Of a DNA stretch of 64,000 nt, positions 62,150 to 64,000 are shown piece after piece. Numbering within the stretch: the stretch's first letter is position 1; each line of letters begins with the position of its first letter. Source of the DNA: an uncultured Bacteroidales bacterium. GTDB taxonomy: Bacteria; Bacteroidota; Bacteroidia; Bacteroidales; UBA932. The notes beneath the pieces are model-generated. The model saw nothing but the letters and a program-made list of their open reading frames with translations. It was not told the DNA's origin and did no database searches. The translations under genes were made by a program, and so were the position numbers. The DNA lies in assembly GCA_944323825.1 (NCBI GenBank), contig CALUTY010000007.1:62001-126000 (forward strand), given 5' to 3'.

Positions 62150-64000
62150 CTACCATCTGTAGTTCTGTGTGAGCATGTTGTTCCTGTCGATCTCTCTCTG
62201 CGGGAACGGGAAGAGGTAGTCCTGCGGCCTGAAAATTCTGGTCTCGAAGGCTGTGCGCTGCCAGTATTCGTCCGAAGTGACGGTGCCTGAAGCTGCCGCT
62301 GCGGTGTTCATTCCGTACATCGGGCCCCCGTCCACATCTTCGGCAATCAGCCATGTGCGGGTGTCGTAGTACCTCAGCCCTTCGAAGGCAAGCTCCACGC
62401 GGCGTTCCTTGCGGACGAGCTCCACAAGTTCGTCTATGCCTGCATTCGGGTATGCATCGGTGATCGGTGCCATTCCGGAGCGGTCCCTGAGCTCTGCCCA
62501 GAGTTCCATCGCCCTGTTGTGGTCCACGCTTTCACCGGCCACTCCGTTGCGTTCGCATTCGAGGACGGCTTCGATATAGTTGAGATAGATTTCGCCGAGG
62601 CGGAATGTCGGGAAGGTGATGTTGCCCCACTGGTTGTTGTTGTATGAGTTCAGGCTATGGTCATAGTAGCGGTTCACGAGATAGCCGGGCTTCGGGTAGT
62701 CGTGCGAGGTGTGGGCATTGGCTCCCTGACAGAATGAGATCAGGGTGTATGAGTCCCCGTATTTCCACCAACTGTCACCCCAGAACACGCTCACATAGAA
62801 ACGTGGTTCCCTGTCCCTGTACATCACCGGCCAAGAGCCGGATGAATAGGCATTGCCTGCCCCGAGGTACGTCATGAAAGGGTTCTCGAAATTGGCCTTG
62901 GTGAATTCGCTGGCCGGATACCCTGACTCGGAGTCGATTATCGGGCTGCCGTCGCCTTCGTATCCGGTGATCGGGTAGCGTCCGTTGCTCATGGCGTATG
63001 CGTCCACCTGCTGCTGGGTCGGGCCCCATCCTCCGTAGGCAAACGAGCCTCCGGTCGAGAATGAAGGGGCTGTGTGTACTCCCATCGTGTAACGGCTGTG
63101 GTAGCCGCCTCCGGAGAAGATGATTTCGCTGTTCCAGTTCTCATGGGTGATGCCGAGGTAGTTGAGATAAGGATTATCGCTTTCGTCCCGGTAGAGTGAA
63201 TAGGTGTTGAGGTCTATCACGGCCTTTGCGGCATCGGCTGCTGTCAGCCATTTCTGTGCATTGTAGGTCTGCGGGAAGAGCGGTGTACCGTCAGGATTGA
63301 CGACGCCGCTGTACATGGTGTTGCCGTTGTACTGGTCGCGTGCGCTGTAGAGCGTGAGGCGGGAAATGACCGCAAGAGCCGCTCCGGATGTAGGGAGTCC
63401 CATGTTGCCTGAGGAGTATGACTCAGGGAGCAGGCGGGAGAGTTCGGTCATTTCGGAGACTACATAGTCCACGCATTCTTCCCAGGTGTTTCTCGGGCGT
63501 TCAAGTTCGGCTGCAGTGGCGGTGAAGTCCATGAGTTCGTCCCCGACAAGGAATATCGGACCGAAGTCCCTCATCAGCAGGAAATACATGTAGGCCCTGG
63601 CCCAGCGGGCACAGTTGTACCACAGGGTGAGATCCGACTGGAGGGCTGACGGGTCGCTGCAGGAGAAGACATTCTGCATGAAGATGTTGCAGTCGCGGAT
63701 GCCTTCGTAGTAGGTGTTGAAGTTGCTGTTCGGCAGGTTGGATGCGTTCCATGTGCCGAAGTTGATGAGCTGGTATGAGCTCCATGCCCATGTGCAGGAG
63801 CCTTCGTCGGATGCTCCGGATTCGTGCCTGTAATAGAATATGTCGTCAGTAGGCAGGTAGCCCATGCAGTTGAAGAAATATTGTCTGGTGGTGCTGACCC
63901 TTTCCCAGATCTTTTCAAAGGTCATGGCTTCGTCTTCCTGCCTGTCGAGGAAGCTGTCGCAGCTGCAGAAGGCTGTGAGTGCAAGTGCCCCGGAGATCAG
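62150..64000 (-). CDS. SusD-family nutrient-binding lipoprotein, 5' partial
   Basis: The frame is open to the right edge, so the start lies beyond the window. At least 616 residues are present. The visible N-terminus (LTAFCSCDSFLDRQEDEAMT) has a lipobox Cys in FCSC. The SusD helical core includes CMGYLPTDDIFYYRHESGAS, YIEAVLECERNGVA, and the C-terminal VRKERRVELAFEGLRYYDTR-type segment ending FPFPQREIDRNNMLTQNYRW. It should pair with a SusC transporter just outside the window and capture oligosaccharide or glycopeptide products. Confidence 0.95.
   Translation of the reverse strand: MISGALALTAFCSCDSFLDRQEDEAMTFEKIWERVSTTRQYFFNCMGYLPTDDIFYYRHESGASDEGSCTWAWSSYQLINFGTWNASNLPNSNFNTYYEGIRDCNIFMQNVFSCSDPSALQSDLTLWYNCARWARAYMYFLLMRDFGPIFLVGDELMDFTATAAELERPRNTWEECVDYVVSEMTELSRLLPESYSSGNMGLPTSGAALAVISRLTLYSARDQYNGNTMYSGVVNPDGTPLFPQTYNAQKWLTAADAAKAVIDLNTYSLYRDESDNPYLNYLGITHENWNSEIIFSGGGYHSRYTMGVHTAPSFSTGGSFAYGGWGPTQQQVDAYAMSNGRYPITGYEGDGSPIIDSESGYPASEFTKANFENPFMTYLGAGNAYSSGSWPVMYRDREPRFYVSVFWGDSWWKYGDSYTLISFCQGANAHTSHDYPKPGYLVNRYYDHSLNSYNNNQWGNITFPTFRLGEIYLNYIEAVLECERNGVAGESVDHNRAMELWAELRDRSGMAPITDAYPNAGIDELVELVRKERRVELAFEGLRYYDTRTWLIAEDVDGGPMYGMNTAAAASGTVTSDEYWQRTAFETRIFRPQDYLFPFPQREIDRNNMLTQNYRW

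Overview
The window comes from a Bacteroidota chromosome, almost certainly order Bacteroidales. The evidence is: a SusD lipoprotein with a DUF1735 partner; a TonB receptor with a carboxypeptidase-like N-terminal domain; PD40, BACON and FISUMP lipoproteins; S46 and C69 peptidases; a RecQ-UvrD fusion; and promoters of the Bacteroidota form TTTG-N19-21-TAnnTTTG with few Shine-Dalgarno sites. The mucin-type enzymes suggest a gut or other host-associated habitat. I cannot name the genus.

Layout. 1-3.0 kb: a 5'-truncated PD40/SPOR protein, then NfeD and FloA (membrane microdomains). 3.1-4.9 kb: tRNA-Ser, an unexplained densely structured intergenic stretch, a small lipoprotein and a decayed Rpn-type nuclease. 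4.9-8.0 kb (minus): a GH29 fucosidase and a TPR lipoprotein with tandem 16-bp repeats at its promoter. 8.1-13.3 kb (plus): a sigma-54 activator, lptE, a conserved protein, secG and an N-domain-less ClpB behind a large perfect dyad. 13.6-14.3 kb: a GNAT toxin with its small antitoxin. 14.4-21.1 kb (minus): a coupled TonB receptor / DUF4876 / DUF6850 barrel / FISUMP lipoprotein operon, a candidate uptake system of unknown substrate. 21.3-27.9 kb (plus): C69 and S46 peptidases, a small periplasmic protein, nitroreductase, pheS, a cupin. 28.1 kb: tRNA-Gly. 28.4-33.5 kb: an exonuclease-RecQ-UvrD fusion, abutted by a hipA remnant. 33.9-42.6 kb: TetR, lipoprotein, MFP, RND pump and TolC, then an acyl-CoA synthetase. 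42.8-46.1 kb (minus): an S9 dipeptidyl peptidase and a DUF3298 lipoprotein. 46.4-49.8 kb: rpsL-rpsG-fusA-rpsJ, ending abruptly after rpsJ. 50.0 kb: tRNA-Met behind a long structured leader. 50.3-64 kb: an AlbA_2 remnant, GH29 fucosidase and S1 sulfatase (plus); glutamine synthetase (minus); a PepSY-like protein (plus); then a minus-strand polysaccharide utilization locus read as SusD, DUF1735 lipoprotein, M60 mucinase and GH109-like enzyme, with SusC presumably beyond the right edge.

How the genes work together. Two GH29 fucosidases, a serine-type sulfatase, an M60 O-glycoprotease and a GH109-like N-acetylgalactosaminidase fit host mucin-glycoprotein breakdown. The S46, C69 and S9 peptidases fit peptide use. 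The most unusual signals are non-coding: all three tRNA genes have long leaders that begin with a hairpin right after the promoter, two of them strongly structured, and a 170-nt stretch after tRNA-Ser folds on paper into three adjacent stems. Four broken genes (Rpn, hipA, AlbA_2 and perhaps a 51-codon fragment) mark past turnover of mobile or defence genes beside tRNA and intergenic sites.
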